36,797 bases of DNA from Bdellovibrionales bacterium (lineage in GTDB: Bacteria; Bdellovibrionota; Bdellovibrionia; Bdellovibrionales; UBA1609), in NCBI GenBank assembly GCA_028819545.1, contig JAPPLG010000015.1:1-36797 (forward strand). The letters run 5' to 3'. The position numbers and the translations under genes are program-made. Shown here piece by piece: positions 1 through 6,926 of this stretch; positions within the stretch are counted from its first letter, which is position 1; every line of letters starts with the position of its first letter. Under the pieces are notes generated by a model that had not been told where the DNA came from, made no database searches, and saw only the letters and a list, made by a program, of their open reading frames with translations.

Positions 1-26
1 GGTAACCCTTATCTTTTCAACCTTTG

Positions 27-812
27 TCAGATCAAATCGTAACTAGTACATATTATTTGATTATCAGCCATTTTAATGCCAAGAGGCTTTTCATAGTAAC
101 AATAATGAGTCTTTGAAGCGCCCCATTTATCACTAATAAAAACAACATGAGGTTGAATCGACTCCATCATTTCTTTAGAATAGCCAGATTCCCTTCCATG
201 ATGTGGAGCTACTAAGAGTCTTGTATGTGCCTTAGCTATAATACTTTGTAGGTCTCTACTATTTTGACTCCAAAGTTCTGTCCAACCTTTCGGCTCAATA
301 TCTCCTGGGCAAACAAAAAGAACCCCTTGATATAGCATAAAAGTTACAATAGAAGTATTATTACCTTCTAGTTTGGAACCATCCGGGAATGTTCCGTAAG
401 TTAGACAACACTGTTTATATTCAATTCCTCCATTGTAATTCGGATTTATAGGTAATTTATATTCAGGAATCACACCTGTAAACTCATGATGTAAGTACAA
501 CATATATTTTTGATAATCTGCTTCTCCAGAACCTACAAACTCTTCATCAGGAAGACTTAAATTTCTACGCAACACTCTCGGTTGTCCAAAGGCTTGCATA
601 AAATTTGGCAAATCTTCTATATGATCTTTATCAGGGTGACTGATGACAAGGTAATCGATACTTTTAACTCCATACCTGTGAGCAACATATTGGGAAGGTG
701 AAAACTCAGAAGTTTTACCTAAATCAAACCAATGATGATGACCTATAGGGGTTACTATCCACATAGAAATTCCATGCTCTACATCCCATAGTGTGATATG
801 AATTTTTCTCAC
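27..812 (-). CDS. ComEC/Rec2-like metallo-beta-lactamase-fold hydrolase
   Basis: The protein has 261 residues. It carries the metallo-hydrolase motif HPDKDH at residues 59-64, a GD pair at 170-171 and VAPHHG at 202-207, the arrangement seen in the soluble ComEC C-terminal-like MBL family (metal-dependent phosphodiesterase/nuclease fold). There is no signal peptide or membrane segment, so it is probably cytoplasmic. The start is GTG with an AAAGGA ribosome site about nine bases upstream. Stand-alone proteins of this family often lie in defence or mobile islands, and the neighbours here (DUF4268, AbiE, Fic) fit. The substrate is unknown. The protein is somewhat short for the family, and only 26 bases of sequence remain beyond its stop, so a downstream partner could be off the contig. 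Confidence 0.8.
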   Translation of the reverse strand: MRKIHITLWDVEHGISMWIVTPIGHHHWFDLGKTSEFSPSQYVAHRYGVKSIDYLVISHPDKDHIEDLPNFMQAFGQPRVLRRNLSLPDEEFVGSGEADYQKYMLYLHHEFTGVIPEYKLPINPNYNGGIEYKQCCLTYGTFPDGSKLEGNNTSIVTFMLYQGVLFVCPGDIEPKGWTELWSQNSRDLQSIIAKAHTRLLVAPHHGRESGYSKEMMESIQPHVVFISDKWGASKTHYCYYEKPLGIKMADNQIICTSYDLI

Positions 813-913
813 CTACATCTTTCCTTTAAGAGTTAATCTCATTTTCCCAGAAAATTAGCTTAACTCTATAAAGCCAGTCAATATATTTTTTGTATTTTTA
901 TTATTTTTGAAAT

Positions 914-953
914 TTAGAATGTCCTTTTGAATAATGTCAAAAGGACATTCTAA
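914..953. promoter_or_regulatory. perfect 17-bp inverted repeat (operator-like)
   Basis: TTAGAATGTCCTTTTGA (914-930) and its exact reverse complement (937-953) are separated by six bases. There is no T-run on either side, so a Rho-independent terminator is unlikely. A related half site (AAAGACCATTCTAA, 12 of 14 matches) lies at 1021-1034. It sits between the start of the leftward MBL gene and a short rightward reading frame, so a regulator binding site is the simplest reading. The rest of 813-1173 shows nothing else I can name. Confidence 0.5.
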
Positions 954-978
954 TACATAAATAAACAGGAGTCAAGAT

Positions 979-1041
979 ATGTATGTAAAATGTTTTAAAC
1001 AACATGAAATTGCACATTTTAAAGACCATTCTAACAATTGA
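979..1041 (+). CDS. possible 20-residue small protein
   Basis: ATG at 979 is preceded by AGGAG at 967-971, a seven-base spacing. The 20-codon frame reads MYVKCFKQHEIAHFKDHSNN and ends in TGA. It lies just after the 17-bp inverted repeat, so the palindrome could control it. No family is recognised. It may equally be a decayed gene start or chance; the support is only the ribosome site and the position. Confidence 0.25.
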   Translation: MYVKCFKQHEIAHFKDHSNN

Positions 1042-1173
1042 AAGAATCTATTAAACAGCAAAGGTGGTCTGTACAAAATGATAGTCCATATTTAATACCA
1101 ATAAAATAGTAGTACATAAAATTTTACACCCTTTACTCTTCAGCTTTTTTATATTCTTAATTAATGAAATCTT

Positions 1174-2112
1174 CTAAGAAGCCTTACGAGATATATTAAT
1201 CGTGTTCAAAAAAGGTTTTAAAAATTTTTCCAACTGGATCATATTATCTATCATCTCTTCTTGAATTTCATTCCACTCATGTTCTGAACTTCTATAACCT
1301 CCTTTTTCAAACCACTTAATAATCTGATATCTCTCAGAAGGTGTCCCTGCATTTCCTACATTTTTAAATTGAAAATCAAATCCTAATTTATTTTTCAACT
1401 CTTTTTTAAATCCTAGAAAATTCTCTTTTAAACTTTTTTCAAAAAGAACTGCTATAGAATACCTGTATTTATTAATACGATAAGCAAGGGCTACATCTTT
1501 ATTAACTCTATGACTTATGATGGTCCAAGACGAAGGAAACGATTTAGAAAAAAGATCTGTTTTTTCACTACTTCTGTCCAAAAGTTTTTTCCAAAAATCT
1601 TTTTTCAATTTACCTGCTTCACTCAACTCTTTTTTCTGCTTACCTACTGCTTTCATCTCTATACTTGGTCTGCAAACAACTTTTAAAAAGGGTGCAGGCT
1701 TTGACTCATCAATTTGATAGCTTTCCAACTGAATTAAATAAAAATCTTTATCTGTAAACTCATTAAGCCAGTTAATTACATTCATATGCTCTTCTCTTAC
1801 TGTTTTTGCAATCCACACAGCTACTCTAGTTTCCATATTTATCATGTAAGTCATAATTTGTCCTAAATGCTTATGATTGGTCTGTTCCAATTGATTTTCT
1901 ATAATAATTTTTTCACCCTCTTTGGTTGTGGCGCTAATATCTACCCTGAAATTAGAGTTATCCCATGAACATTCTGTTTCCGATTCCTCTAAATCTAATC
2001 CAATGGCTTCCCCAAGAATATCAAGATTATCATTTAACCAATTAGTAAAATCTGTATCTTCACGAGACCATATTTCTCTCAACTCAATCTTTTTTAATTT
2101 TCCTATTTGCAT
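1174..2112 (-). CDS. DUF4268 domain protein, PD-(D/E)XK nuclease-like
   Basis: The protein has 312 residues. The N-terminal half carries a PD-(D/E)XK-like core: VDISA with Asp58, then IIIENQLEQ with Glu72-x-Gln74 where ExK is usual, and a following helix ending in HLGQ. The C-terminal part ending near 300 (WFEKGGYRSS...W) matches the DUF4268 domain as I know it. Such proteins are common beside restriction-modification and other defence genes; their exact activity is uncharacterised. The start ATG has AAGGAG seven bases upstream. A 37-codon reading frame lies upstream on the same strand (2252-2365). The Lys-to-Gln change in the active-site motif is known in variant nucleases, so loss of activity should not be assumed. 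Confidence 0.75.
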   Translation of the reverse strand: MQIGKLKKIELREIWSREDTDFTNWLNDNLDILGEAIGLDLEESETECSWDNSNFRVDISATTKEGEKIIIENQLEQTNHKHLGQIMTYMINMETRVAVWIAKTVREEHMNVINWLNEFTDKDFYLIQLESYQIDESKPAPFLKVVCRPSIEMKAVGKQKKELSEAGKLKKDFWKKLLDRSSEKTDLFSKSFPSSWTIISHRVNKDVALAYRINKYRYSIAVLFEKSLKENFLGFKKELKNKLGFDFQFKNVGNAGTPSERYQIIKWFEKGGYRSSEHEWNEIQEEMIDNMIQLEKFLKPFLNTINISRKAS

Positions 2113-2251
2113 TTGATTTCTCCTTTTTAGATCATTAACTTATCGGGGTTTTTCCTGAAAATATAACAATTAAAAAAATCCTAAAGAAGAAAAACTCAAA
2201 ATTTCTTTGTCAGTACTGCTGTTTTAAAATTAACATTTTTTAGAGTTATAT

Positions 2252-2365
2252 TCAGATTTGTACATATATCGTCGGGTTTCCTGCGGGATTCCATATAAAC
2301 CATCTAGCTTTCTCAAGATATACTCTATTTTCTATAGGCGTTTCTATATGCGTTTTCATAGTCAT
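2252..2365 (-). CDS. small 37-residue protein, unknown
   Basis: An ATG at 2365 is preceded on the minus strand by AGGGAG three to four bases upstream, and a second in-frame ATG at 2359 has a better nine-base spacing. The product begins MTMKTHIETPIENRVYLEKA and ends in WNPAGNPTIYVQI; it has a charged N-terminus and an aromatic tail. It precedes the DUF4268 gene on the same strand with a gap of about 140 bases. No family recognised. It could be the N-terminal remnant of a larger protein. Confidence 0.35.
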   Translation of the reverse strand: MTMKTHIETPIENRVYLEKARWFIWNPAGNPTIYVQI

Positions 2366-2367
2366 TT

Positions 2368-2416
2368 TCTCCCTAGTTTTTAAGTTTCTTCCCTAGTTTT
2401 CTCCCTAGTTTTTTGA
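2368..2416 (-). repeat. three tandem Shine-Dalgarno-like repeats
   Basis: On the minus strand AAAACTAGGGA(G/A)(A) occurs three times in a row (plus-strand TCCCTAGTTTT units), the last copy forming the ribosome site of the 37-codon frame. Slippage-prone short direct repeats at a ribosome site could vary translation, but that is inference. Confidence 0.5.
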
Positions 2417-2422
2417 GTACAG

Positions 2423-2500
2423 GTATTTACAGTGGCGTTTACAGTAGCATTTTCAGGGGCGTTTTATCTCAACTACTACAATTTTTGACTTATAAAAATG
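2423..2500 (+). repeat. left half of the island border repeat
   Basis: GTATTTACAGTGGCGTTT at 2423-2440 is identical over 18 bp to 5968-5985. In both places TCAACT and then a TTTTGA-(C/A)TTATAAAAA-ATG stretch follow. At 5968 this leads directly into a copy of the GGTAGAGTGG hairpin repeat; here the hairpin half is absent. It marks the border between the DUF4268 block and the mobile-mystery block. Confidence 0.6.
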
Positions 2501-2548
2501 CTGATTTTTGTAAAAATACCTTAATTTTTAAGGTGTTTTGACACCTTT

Positions 2549-2637
2549 TTGGTGCATTACAGTGCATCAAGTACATACTATTCTGGTGCGTTATAATGCA
2601 CCAAATGAACGTTTTTTGGTGCATTATAGTGCACCAA
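2549..2637 (+). promoter_or_regulatory. three operator-like palindromes before the XRE/Fic operon
   Basis: Three 22-bp palindromes of the form TTGGTGCA-N6-TGCACCAA lie at 2549-2570 (right half TGCATCAA), 2583-2604 (left half CTGGTGCG) and 2616-2637 (perfect). Their starts are 34 and 33 bp apart, about three helical turns, so bound dimers would lie on one face of the DNA. They end 43 bases before the XRE regulator start, beside a TTTACA (2642-2647) and CATAAT (2668-2673) pair that may form part of the promoter. Autoregulation by the encoded XRE protein is the natural inference. A further hairpin, AAGGTGT-TTTG-ACACCTT, is at 2530-2547. Confidence 0.7.
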
Positions 2638-2680
2638 ATACTTTACAAAGATAGTTTTTTATGCTGTCATAATACTCAAT

Positions 2681-3181
2681 ATGACAATAAATAAAAAGAA
2701 ACTCAAAAGTCAAAGACTCATAATAGAGAAAAAAATCAGTCCATGGAAAAAACTAAGAACAGATAAAAGACCTCCAAGCGGATGGTTAAAAGCTGTACGA
2801 GGAGCCCTTGGAATGAACACCAGACAATTAGCAAAAAGATGTGGTGTTCATCATTCATCAATTTTAAGAATCGAAAAAAGTGAAGTTCAAGATAAAATCT
2901 CTATTGAATCTCTTAAAAAAATTGCTTCAGCTATGAACTGTCAACTAGTGTATGCTATTGTCCCAAAAGTTCAATACAAAAACCTTGAAGAAATCATAGA
3001 TAAACAGGCAACGCTTCTTGCTCATAAGTTAATTAAAAAGGTTAATCATACGATGCAACTAGAAGCTCAAGGAACTTCTTCTAAAGAAATACAATATCAA
3101 ACAAAAAAATTAGCCAATGAATTAAAAGATAAAATGAATTCAAGAATTTGGGAAAAAAGTTTGAAATATAAAAATAAATGA
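2681..3181 (+). CDS. mobile mystery protein A, XRE-type regulator
   Basis: The protein has 166 residues. An XRE/HipB-like helix-turn-helix occupies about residues 35-90 (AVRGALGMNTRQLAKRCGV, then SSILRIEKSE and a LKKIASAMNCQLVYAIVP tail). Length, motif order and the partner gene match the family named mobile mystery protein A, which is almost always paired with protein B. It overlaps the Fic gene by four bases (ATGA), implying translational coupling. There is no clear Shine-Dalgarno before the ATG, so translation may be leaderless or nearly so. It probably represses its own operon through the three palindromes upstream and may act as antitoxin to the Fic partner; both are inference. Confidence 0.88.
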   Translation: MTINKKKLKSQRLIIEKKISPWKKLRTDKRPPSGWLKAVRGALGMNTRQLAKRCGVHHSSILRIEKSEVQDKISIESLKKIASAMNCQLVYAIVPKVQYKNLEEIIDKQATLLAHKLIKKVNHTMQLEAQGTSSKEIQYQTKKLANELKDKMNSRIWEKSLKYKNK

Positions 3182-3780
3182 GTCGTTTTAAACCAATATA
3201 TCCTCCCGGTGCAACTCCACTTGATCCAAATGAAATTGAAGATCTAATTCCTGATTACATTACAACTCAAAGAGAGTTAAATGTTTTGGAACAACAAAAT
3301 ATTATAGAAGGAATAAATTGGGCTGAACAACAAAAAAATCCAGATGTACTTAGTATAACATTCAATAACAAATTACATGAAAAAATGTTTAATCAGGTAT
3401 GGAGATGGGCAGGAAAACAGCGGACAATGGACAAAAATATTGGTTGCCACTGGCAACAAATACCAACACAATTGAATCATCTCTTTCAAAATACTCATTA
3501 TTGGATTGAAAATAAAACTTATAGGTGGGTTGAGCTAGCTACTCGTTTTCATCATAAATTGGTTTTCATTCATGTTTTTCCTAATGGCAACGGCAGGCAT
3601 GCCCGTCTGATGACAGATATGCTTCTAAAGTTCAACAATCAAGAACCATTTACCTGGGGAGAAAAAATGCACTCCTCTCCGATTCAAACTGAAGGCAAAA
3701 CTCGCAAAGCTTATATATCAGCACTTAAAAAAGCAGACAAAAATGATTTTATTGATTTGATTAAATTTGCCAAAAGTTAG
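3178..3780 (+). CDS. mobile mystery protein B, Fic-family enzyme
   Basis: The protein has 200 residues. The Fic active-site motif reads HVFPNGNGR at residues 132-140, with the catalytic His, the phosphate-binding GNG and the Arg all kept. Fic proteins transfer AMP or related groups from nucleotides to target side chains. The N-terminus (YPPGATPLDPNEIEDLIPDY, then TTQRELNVLEQQNI) is characteristic of the mobile mystery protein B family. Its ATG overlaps the stop of the XRE gene, so the two are made together. The pair probably behaves as a toxin-antitoxin or addiction module of mobile islands; the target is unknown. No sign of damage. Confidence 0.9.
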   Translation: MSRFKPIYPPGATPLDPNEIEDLIPDYITTQRELNVLEQQNIIEGINWAEQQKNPDVLSITFNNKLHEKMFNQVWRWAGKQRTMDKNIGCHWQQIPTQLNHLFQNTHYWIENKTYRWVELATRFHHKLVFIHVFPNGNGRHARLMTDMLLKFNNQEPFTWGEKMHSSPIQTEGKTRKAYISALKKADKNDFIDLIKFAKS

Positions 3781-3804
3781 GAAATATTTTTCTTAAAAGA
3801 CGAA

Positions 3805-3860
3805 AGCGACCTCTCGGTCGCCTCGTACCCCGTCGTTCGAAAACTACGGGGGATGTTTTA
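3805..3860 (+). terminator. paired hairpins after the Fic gene
   Basis: GCGACC-TCTC-GGTCGC forms a strong short hairpin (3806-3821), followed by CCCCGT...ACGGGG (3828-3851) and then TGTTTTATT. They lie 25 bases after the Fic stop. Together they could terminate the rightward operon, although the T-run is imperfect. Confidence 0.5.
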
Positions 3861-3904
3861 TTAATAGTATTGGATTAAATAATAAAATAATCAAGTATAA
3901 AAAA

Positions 3905-3960
3905 ATCTCTTGAGTTCGGCATATCACTCCTTTAGTGGTGATAGCGTACAGTCAAGAGAT
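3905..3960. other. nested inverted repeat, 56 bp
   Basis: ATCTCTTGA (3905-3913) pairs with TCAAGAGAT (3952-3960). Inside, TATCAC (3922-3927) pairs with GTGATA (3938-3943), with an alternative inner CACT/AGTG pairing. The result is a stem with an internal loop and a second stem. It lies in the gene-free gap between Fic and AbiEii. It could be a small structured RNA or a mobile-element end; nothing here decides between them. Confidence 0.4.
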
Positions 3961-4001
3961 AGATACTCATTAATATACCGGATATTTATTATAATCGTCA
4001 A

Positions 4002-4038
4002 TGGTAGAGTGGTTTTCCTTAGAAAACTGTTGCGTGAT
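4002..4038 (+). repeat. island border repeat, copy A
   Basis: TGGTAGAGTGGTTTTCCTTA followed by GAAAACTGTTGCGTGAT. The core GTTTTC-CTTA-GAAAAC is a perfect hairpin. It lies 36 bases beyond the 3' end of AbiEii, at the border of the Fic and AbiE blocks. Confidence 0.75.
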
Positions 4039-4073
4039 GTTTGATAAAATGTACTAGCTACTACACCTAACTG

Positions 4074-4982
4074 TCACTGAAAAAGCTTCTCTTCCAATAA
4101 TTTATATTGAACATTTCTTTTTCTTGATGACATTTTTTTAAGATTCAAAATTTTCCACCTAACACCAGGAAGAGTCTGAATATGCTCAATTCCCAAGAGA
4201 CTCCAGTCAGGCTCCAGTCTTTTGAAGCCAACTAAAAATTTCTTTTCTTCCATAGTGAGTGTTTCTTTTATTGCAGTTATTAATAGTTTTCTCACATGTT
4301 TTAGATCTTCGATTGTAAATTCGACATTTGTCATCCCTTGAAACTCCTGTATTTCATTTGATGAAATATCTTTTAAATTTGGCATTATAACCTCATGAAT
4401 AGGTCGTGGACTGGAAATTAGATATACGAGAAATGCTTTTCTTATTTCTTCAGTAATACCTGTATTTTCAAGCAAACACTTTATATCAAATAAATCTCTT
4501 GGATGTTGTCTGCTGAGTGCCGCATGAATTTTCCCTCCAAAAACATCAGCATAACTTAAACACTTAACTTCTATTTTCTGATGAAATGTGTCCGAGATAT
4601 ATTTGGATGTGGTTTTTATCTCAGGACTGAAGACTGAACCTCTAAGAACAAAATTAGGCTCTACTTTTATTTGTGCATGATTGTTGCTCACAAATAATCT
4701 AACTTCATTTTGTGCATTAAGAGAATGTGATGATCTAACTATAAGACCTCTTTTTTCTAAAGAAAGTTTCATCTCTTTTAAAATTTCATGAATATTTTTA
4801 AAACTTATTTCCCTTTCTTCTACTGGCAGGTAGCAAAGATCAATATCTACCGATAACCTTGGGACATTTGTATAAAAAAAATTGATAGCTGTACCTCCTT
4901 TAAGAGCCAATCGATTGTCTTTCATCACAACAGGTAAAACATCCAGTAACAGTTCAACTTGGTGTATGTAATTTTCTCTCAT
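4074..4982 (-). CDS. abiEii: AbiEii-family nucleotidyltransferase toxin
   Basis: The protein has 302 residues. The DNA polymerase-beta-like nucleotidyltransferase signature is present: LKGGTAINFF (Gly29-Gly30) and RLSVDIDL with Asp46 and Asp48. It is followed by the family block ADVFGGKIHAALSRQHPRDLFD near residues 145-168. AbiEii enzymes are the toxins of type IV toxin-antitoxin and abortive-infection systems; relatives transfer pyrimidines to tRNA acceptor ends. It follows the AbiEi gene by 30 bases on the same strand, so one transcript is likely. The start is ATG. The catalytic residues look intact, so an active toxin is expected. Confidence 0.92.
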   Translation of the reverse strand: MRENYIHQVELLLDVLPVVMKDNRLALKGGTAINFFYTNVPRLSVDIDLCYLPVEEREISFKNIHEILKEMKLSLEKRGLIVRSSHSLNAQNEVRLFVSNNHAQIKVEPNFVLRGSVFSPEIKTTSKYISDTFHQKIEVKCLSYADVFGGKIHAALSRQHPRDLFDIKCLLENTGITEEIRKAFLVYLISSPRPIHEVIMPNLKDISSNEIQEFQGMTNVEFTIEDLKHVRKLLITAIKETLTMEEKKFLVGFKRLEPDWSLLGIEHIQTLPGVRWKILNLKKMSSRKRNVQYKLLEEKLFQ

Positions 4983-5012
4983 CTTTTTTTAACATCCTTT
5001 TTCATATAAACT

Positions 5013-5780
5013 TCAATTGGAATAATTATCATATACAGGCACAGTGATGTTATAAGTTTTATCCAACTTTCCTTCTTTAATTATAACTCGTTTTCCCTGC
5101 CCTAACTGAATTCGGCGAGTGTTTAAGCTCTTCATTACAGGCAGTTTTAGCTTATCAGCCATATAAAGAAAAACCCTTTTGACTTTTATTGAGGAACAAT
5201 TCTCAAGCAGTTTTTGAACAAGTAAACCCCTTAAGTTCAAAAGGCCTTCAAAATATCTTTCCAGCGTTTCAAATGAATCTTTTAATTCAAGATGGCTTAC
5301 CATCTCCATGATGGCTCGCTCTCTGGACGAAAGGATAAAATGAAACTTTGATCTGTTATATTTCATAAGACCTAAATCAGGTGGAAATAAAGAGGAAGTT
5401 CTAAAATGAAAGATCACTCCCCAATTATTGTTTTTTAACCATATAGGGACTCTCATGTTATCCCTATTCACTATATACACAGGGATCTTCTTTCCCATCT
5501 TTACAAAATGCCCCAAACCCTGCAATTCAAGAGCTGTTTGACCAGCCACATGAAAAGGGAGCTGTAACTCTTTTTGAGCAGTCAATACAGCTGATTGCCA
5601 ATTCAATTTGTCTTTGGCCTTTATATAAGCTCCCCCACCAAGCTTTTTGATAAGCTTTTTCTTTACGCATTGATAGACGGCTTGACGGCTGATACCATGA
5701 GACTCAAACCAAGAGTGTGTATGGACAGCCTCATCCTGCCAATTCAGGAACAACCGGTCTTTTGTAGGTTTTCTTTTCAC
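5013..5780 (-). CDS. abiEi: AbiEi-family antitoxin, winged-helix regulator
   Basis: The protein has 255 residues. The N-terminal winged helix (ESHGISRQAVYQCVKKKLI, then LGGGAYIK, about residues 28-54) and the following AbiEi antitoxin core (VAGQTALELQGLGH, RERAIMEM) are recognisable. The start is GTG with AGAGG five bases upstream. AbiEi proteins neutralise AbiEii without binding it tightly and repress their own promoter by binding inverted repeats. The operator here may be the palindrome at 5869-5889. The gene precedes abiEii in the usual order. Confidence 0.88.
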   Translation of the reverse strand: MKRKPTKDRLFLNWQDEAVHTHSWFESHGISRQAVYQCVKKKLIKKLGGGAYIKAKDKLNWQSAVLTAQKELQLPFHVAGQTALELQGLGHFVKMGKKIPVYIVNRDNMRVPIWLKNNNWGVIFHFRTSSLFPPDLGLMKYNRSKFHFILSSRERAIMEMVSHLELKDSFETLERYFEGLLNLRGLLVQKLLENCSSIKVKRVFLYMADKLKLPVMKSLNTRRIQLGQGKRVIIKEGKLDKTYNITVPVYDNYSN

Positions 5781-5868
5781 AATTACCTCTATTTAGTTTA
5801 AAAATATCACAAAATATTAATAAATAATATATAAATTGTATAAAAAATAAACTTTTTTTTAATTTATA

Positions 5869-5889
5869 GGTAAAAACAGGTTTTTATCC
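5869..5889 (-). promoter_or_regulatory. candidate AbiEi operator
   Basis: GGTAAAAAC-AG-GTTTTTATCC is an inverted repeat with one bulged base, about 90 bases upstream of the abiEi start. AbiE operons are usually autoregulated through such repeats. Assigning it to AbiEi is inference. The rest of 5781-5967 is very AT-rich with no gene. Confidence 0.35.
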
Positions 5890-5967
5890 TTTAAGGTAAT
5901 ACTTGTCAGACAAAAGAAAATTCAGGATGTACATCAAGAATAACAATATATAATCATAACTGACCCT

Positions 5968-6054
5968 GTATTTACAGTGGCGTTTTTTCAACTTCCAAAC
6001 CTTTTGAATTATAAAAAATGGTAGAGTGGTGTTCTTAGAAAACTGTTGAGTGAT
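5968..6054 (+). repeat. island border repeat, copy B (full module)
   Basis: The left half GTATTTACAGTGGCGTTT (5968-5985) matches 2423-2440 exactly. It runs through a TTATAAAAAATG link into the hairpin half TGGTAGAGTGG...GAAAACTGTTGAGTGAT (6019-6054), which is one base shorter than copy A. With copy A it brackets the AbiE pair as direct repeats about 2.0 kb apart. Confidence 0.75.
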
Positions 6055-6119
6055 TTCCTATTTGTCATTTTCGCAAAGCCAGAATCCAGACATGAAAAAA
6101 CTATCCCATGATTTACTCA

Positions 6120-6683
6120 TCATTTATCTTTAAATTCTGTGACACAAGTACTTTCGTCAGACTTTGCAGTATTAAGTGGATCAGGTATTTCCTTACCATC
6201 AATTGTGACTGTATAAAGTACACCAATGTTATCTACTGCATCATGCTTTACACCTTTTTCATTGAAATCTATAGTAACTTGCGCTGTTCCAGTAGTACGA
6301 CTATTAAATGTAAATTTTTTATCTTTTATAAAGTTCAAAAATTTAACTATAGATGATCTTTGCTTTGACGTGAAAGCACATCGAGTTGTTATTTTAGAAG
6401 AAAGATTGGGATATTTTGGGTCAGACATAGACGTCTTTTCTACAGTTACACATTTTCCACTTTGAATTCCAATAATCTGATAATCTGTTTGCATTGTTAA
6501 ACCAGCAAACAAAAAAGCATCTTTTTTAAAAGTACCTGGCTTACAAGATAACGATACAGGGAGACAGTCTTTGATTCTCTGGTATAAGAGGTATTCCCTG
6601 CCTGATTCACACTGCTCAGAATGCCCAAAAAAAGAAATCATTAACATAATTAAAAAAAATATATTACGAAAATAATTTATCAC
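6120..6683 (-). CDS. small secreted protein, unknown
   Basis: The protein has 187 residues. An N-terminal signal peptide (NIFFLIMLMISFFGHSEQ, cleavage near residue 22) indicates export. The mature part has six cysteines (25, 40, 47, 78, 102 and 180), which could form disulfides. Start is GTG with GGAG eight bases upstream. It is alone between a border repeat and the DUF488 operon, transcribed leftward, with a dyad AAACTATTG...CAATAGTTT (6696-6704 and 6735-6743) before it. No family recognised. Periplasmic or surface location is inferred; function unknown. Confidence 0.65.
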   Translation of the reverse strand: MINYFRNIFFLIMLMISFFGHSEQCESGREYLLYQRIKDCLPVSLSCKPGTFKKDAFLFAGLTMQTDYQIIGIQSGKCVTVEKTSMSDPKYPNLSSKITTRCAFTSKQRSSIVKFLNFIKDKKFTFNSRTTGTAQVTIDFNEKGVKHDAVDNIGVLYTVTIDGKEIPDPLNTAKSDESTCVTEFKDK

Positions 6684-6926
6684 TTTTATTACTCCAAACT
6701 ATTGCAAATAGGATTTGATTGTTGATTGAATATACAATAGTTTCGGTAAACCAAATGTGAAACTTTAGTGAATGTCCCTCTTTTTTCATTCTTAACTCAC
6801 ATTTCGACTTAGGCAAGGTCTGCTTTGTTTAGAAAGAAGTGTGGTCTTCCATAAATTGTACCATGTCAATGATATCCTCTAGTTCCAATCTCTTCTTCTC
6901 GAAACGATCCATAACAATATAAAGAA

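Noticed and set aside
914-953. Rho-independent terminator
   Set aside because: The palindrome is AT-rich in its stem and has no T-run on either strand.
6829-6912. 27-codon minus-strand frame MDRFEKKRLELEDIIDMVQF...
   Set aside because: No ribosome site and no recognisable family; may be a gene remnant but cannot be supported.
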